Shown: positions 30,833 through 32,386 of the stretch, one piece after another
Position numbering within the stretch: position 1 is the stretch's first letter
How the letters are laid out: every line of letters begins with the position of its first letter
Source: Atkinsonella hypoxylon
Lineage: Eukaryota; Ascomycota; Sordariomycetes; Hypocreales; Clavicipitaceae
Length of the DNA: 32,386 bases
Reading direction: 5' to 3'
NCBI GenBank assembly: GCA_000729835.1
Contig: JFHB01000281.1
Location: 1-32,386, forward strand
Program-made: the position numbers and the translations under genes
Notes under the pieces: generated by a model
The model's database searches: none
Told to the model about the DNA's origin: nothing
Seen by the model: only the letters and a program-made list of their open reading frames with translations

Positions 30833-32386
30833 ATGTCTGATACTCTAGACTACGTCAAAATCTGCGAAAGCTGCCCTGCCGGCGATGGCTGGGGTCCGCC
30901 AGTCACCACCGAAACCACCTTGAACGGTGTCCCTTATGCGCCGTTCTCAAAAGGCGACAAGCTCGGCCGCATGGCCGACTGGACCGCAGAGGGGAAGGAC
31001 CGCGACCGTGGCCGAAACCAGTACAACAGAAACTACAGAGGTGAGATGCTGATGCTCCCAGACAACCACAATGTGAAGGAAACTGTTTGTCCGCTGACAT
31101 GACATGTATCTCGTCAGACCAACAAGCCTACGGTGCCAGCCATGCCCTTACCTTCAACGCCCCCCCTGCCGAAGACGAGTCAAGTTTTTCTATCGTCAGC
31201 AACACCAGGGACTCTGCAAAGTCACGATATGGAAGAGGAGCCGTATTCACCCGAGGTGGTCGCGGCCAGCGCGGTGGCCGTGGTGATGCCCGCGGTGGAC
31301 GAGCTCAGTTCCAGCGCACTGGCGGCGCTCGACAAGGAGGTTACGACCGGGGCGGCCGCTCAAACGCAGGTGGACGAGGTGGACGTCGCTTCGGCTGGAA
31401 GGATTATGACAAGCCGCAGCGCAACCGCGACGCTAGCGTTAACATCAAGGCTGACTGGGAGCTGTTGGAAGAGATTGACTTCAACCGTCTTGCCAAGCTG
31501 AACCTAGATGCCGACGAGGGCGAGGATCTGGACAACTACGGCTTCCTGTACTACTATGATCGCTCGTTCGACAAGCAACCTGTCAAGGGTGCCGAGAAGA
31601 AGCTCACTGCTATCGACCGCGCTGCTTACAACGTGACCACTTCATCTGATCCCATCATTCAGGAGCTCGCGGAAAAGGACGAGGCCACCATCTTTGCTAC
31701 CGACAGCATCTTGTCCATGCTCATGTGCTCTCCTCGCTCCGTCTACCCCTGGGATATCGTCATCGTCCGACAGGGCAACAAGATCTTCCTCGACAAACGA
31801 GACAACGCTACTCTGGACATGGTCACTGTCAATGAGAATGCCGCTGACGCTCCTCTCGATGCTGCTGACGGCGGCAAGGAGGGCATCAACCAGCCTTCTG
31901 CCCTCGCTGAGGAGGCTACTTACATCAACCACAACTTTGCTAACCAGGTTGTGATCGAGAGCGAGAGCTCCAAGGTGGAGATGAGCCACGCCAATCCCTT
32001 CTACAATGCGTCTGAGGATTCCGACCCCCCCGCCAGCAAGGCTTACAAGTACAGGAGATTCGATCTGTCAACCAACGATGAGGAGCCCGTGTACCTGATT
32101 GTTCGTACCGAGGTGGATGCCGTGCAGAAGGGCAGTGCTGGCGGCGAGGACCAGCACGTCACTATCCGTGCTCTCAACGAGTTCGACAGCAAGGCTCAGG
32201 GCAGTGGTGGTGCTCTTGACTGGAGGAGCAAGCTTGTTACCCAGCGTGGTGCCGTCGTTGCCACCGAGATGAAGAACAACAGCTGCAAATTGGCTAGATG
32301 GACTGTTCAGAGCATTTTATCCAAGTCTGACATCATGAAGCTTGGGTATGTAATTCCCTGTTTCTCGAGATCATCCAACCCCCCCC
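30833..32386 (+). CDS. eIF3d: Eukaryotic translation initiation factor 3 subunit d (5' part, cut by window end)
   Basis: Exon 1 is 30833-31040 and exon 2 is 31118-32345. A 77-nt intron lies between (GTGAGA donor, CGCTGAC branch, GTCAG acceptor). A second intron opens at 32346 (GTATGT) and runs out of the window. About 478 residues are visible; the family is about 550-580, so the last 90 or so are missing. Diagnostic stretches are GWGPP, PYAPFSKGDKLGRMADW, NTRDSAKSRYG, DWELLEEIDFNRLAKL, NYGFLYYYDRSFDK and VYPWDIVIV. A glycine/arginine-rich segment of RGG repeats spans about residues 110-160 and fits RNA contact. The factor sits on the eIF3 complex at the 40S subunit; metazoan eIF3d binds mRNA caps. 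Identification is secure. Confidence 0.97.

Noticed and set aside
1..32386. tRNA, rRNA and CRISPR features
   Set aside because: I looked for tRNA-like T-loop sequence and regular spacer arrays and found none I could support. CRISPR arrays are not expected in a fungal nuclear genome.

Overview
The window reads as nuclear DNA of a filamentous ascomycete, most likely a sordariomycete and plausibly Hypocreales. Genes are spaced 0.5-3 kb apart and interrupted by short introns (about 47-156 nt) with GTRNGT-type donors, CTRAC/CTAAY branch sites and AG acceptors. Protein families are fungal (Rim15/Greatwall kinase with a receiver domain, Git1/PHS-type permease, fungal APH-like kinase relic, APSES/KilA-N domain). 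The species is not determined.

Left part (1-19,044): simple repeats lead into a Zn2Cys6-like plus C2H2 zinc-finger protein gene (600-4480, +). It is followed by a phosphate/glycerophosphodiester-type MFS permease (5819-7930, -), the nutrient-sensing kinase gene rim15 (10,789-16,575, -) and a Psi1/Cst26-like lysophospholipid acyltransferase (18,054-19,044, -). These are conserved single-copy-looking genes separated by long empty intergenic stretches.

Middle part (about 19,050-27,880) is an accessory-looking island. It holds a decayed APH-family phosphotransferase (about 19,752-20,654, -), a decayed small fungal protein (about 21,040-21,540, +), and a Trp-rich orphan-family gene with a chromodomain in the same frame just downstream (21,656-23,642, -). 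Head-to-head with the orphan gene is a protein kinase of unusual architecture: degenerate FHA, kinase, then a C-terminal KilA-N/APSES-type DNA-binding domain (24,844-27,880, +). The intergenic region between these two carries a duplicated block of about 140-165 bp, palindromic AGGTACCT-type repeats and a 70-bp sequence present three times that spans the kinase start codon.

Right part (27,881-32,386) returns to conserved genes: a five-exon bZIP transcription factor (28,876-30,357, +) and the 5' part of the translation factor eIF3 subunit d (30,833 to beyond the window end, +).

The conserved genes do not form one pathway. Rim15 and the permease both belong to nutrient/quiescence physiology, but nothing here shows co-regulation. 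The most interesting object is the head-to-head pair of a chromodomain-associated orphan gene and an FHA-kinase-KilA-N gene.
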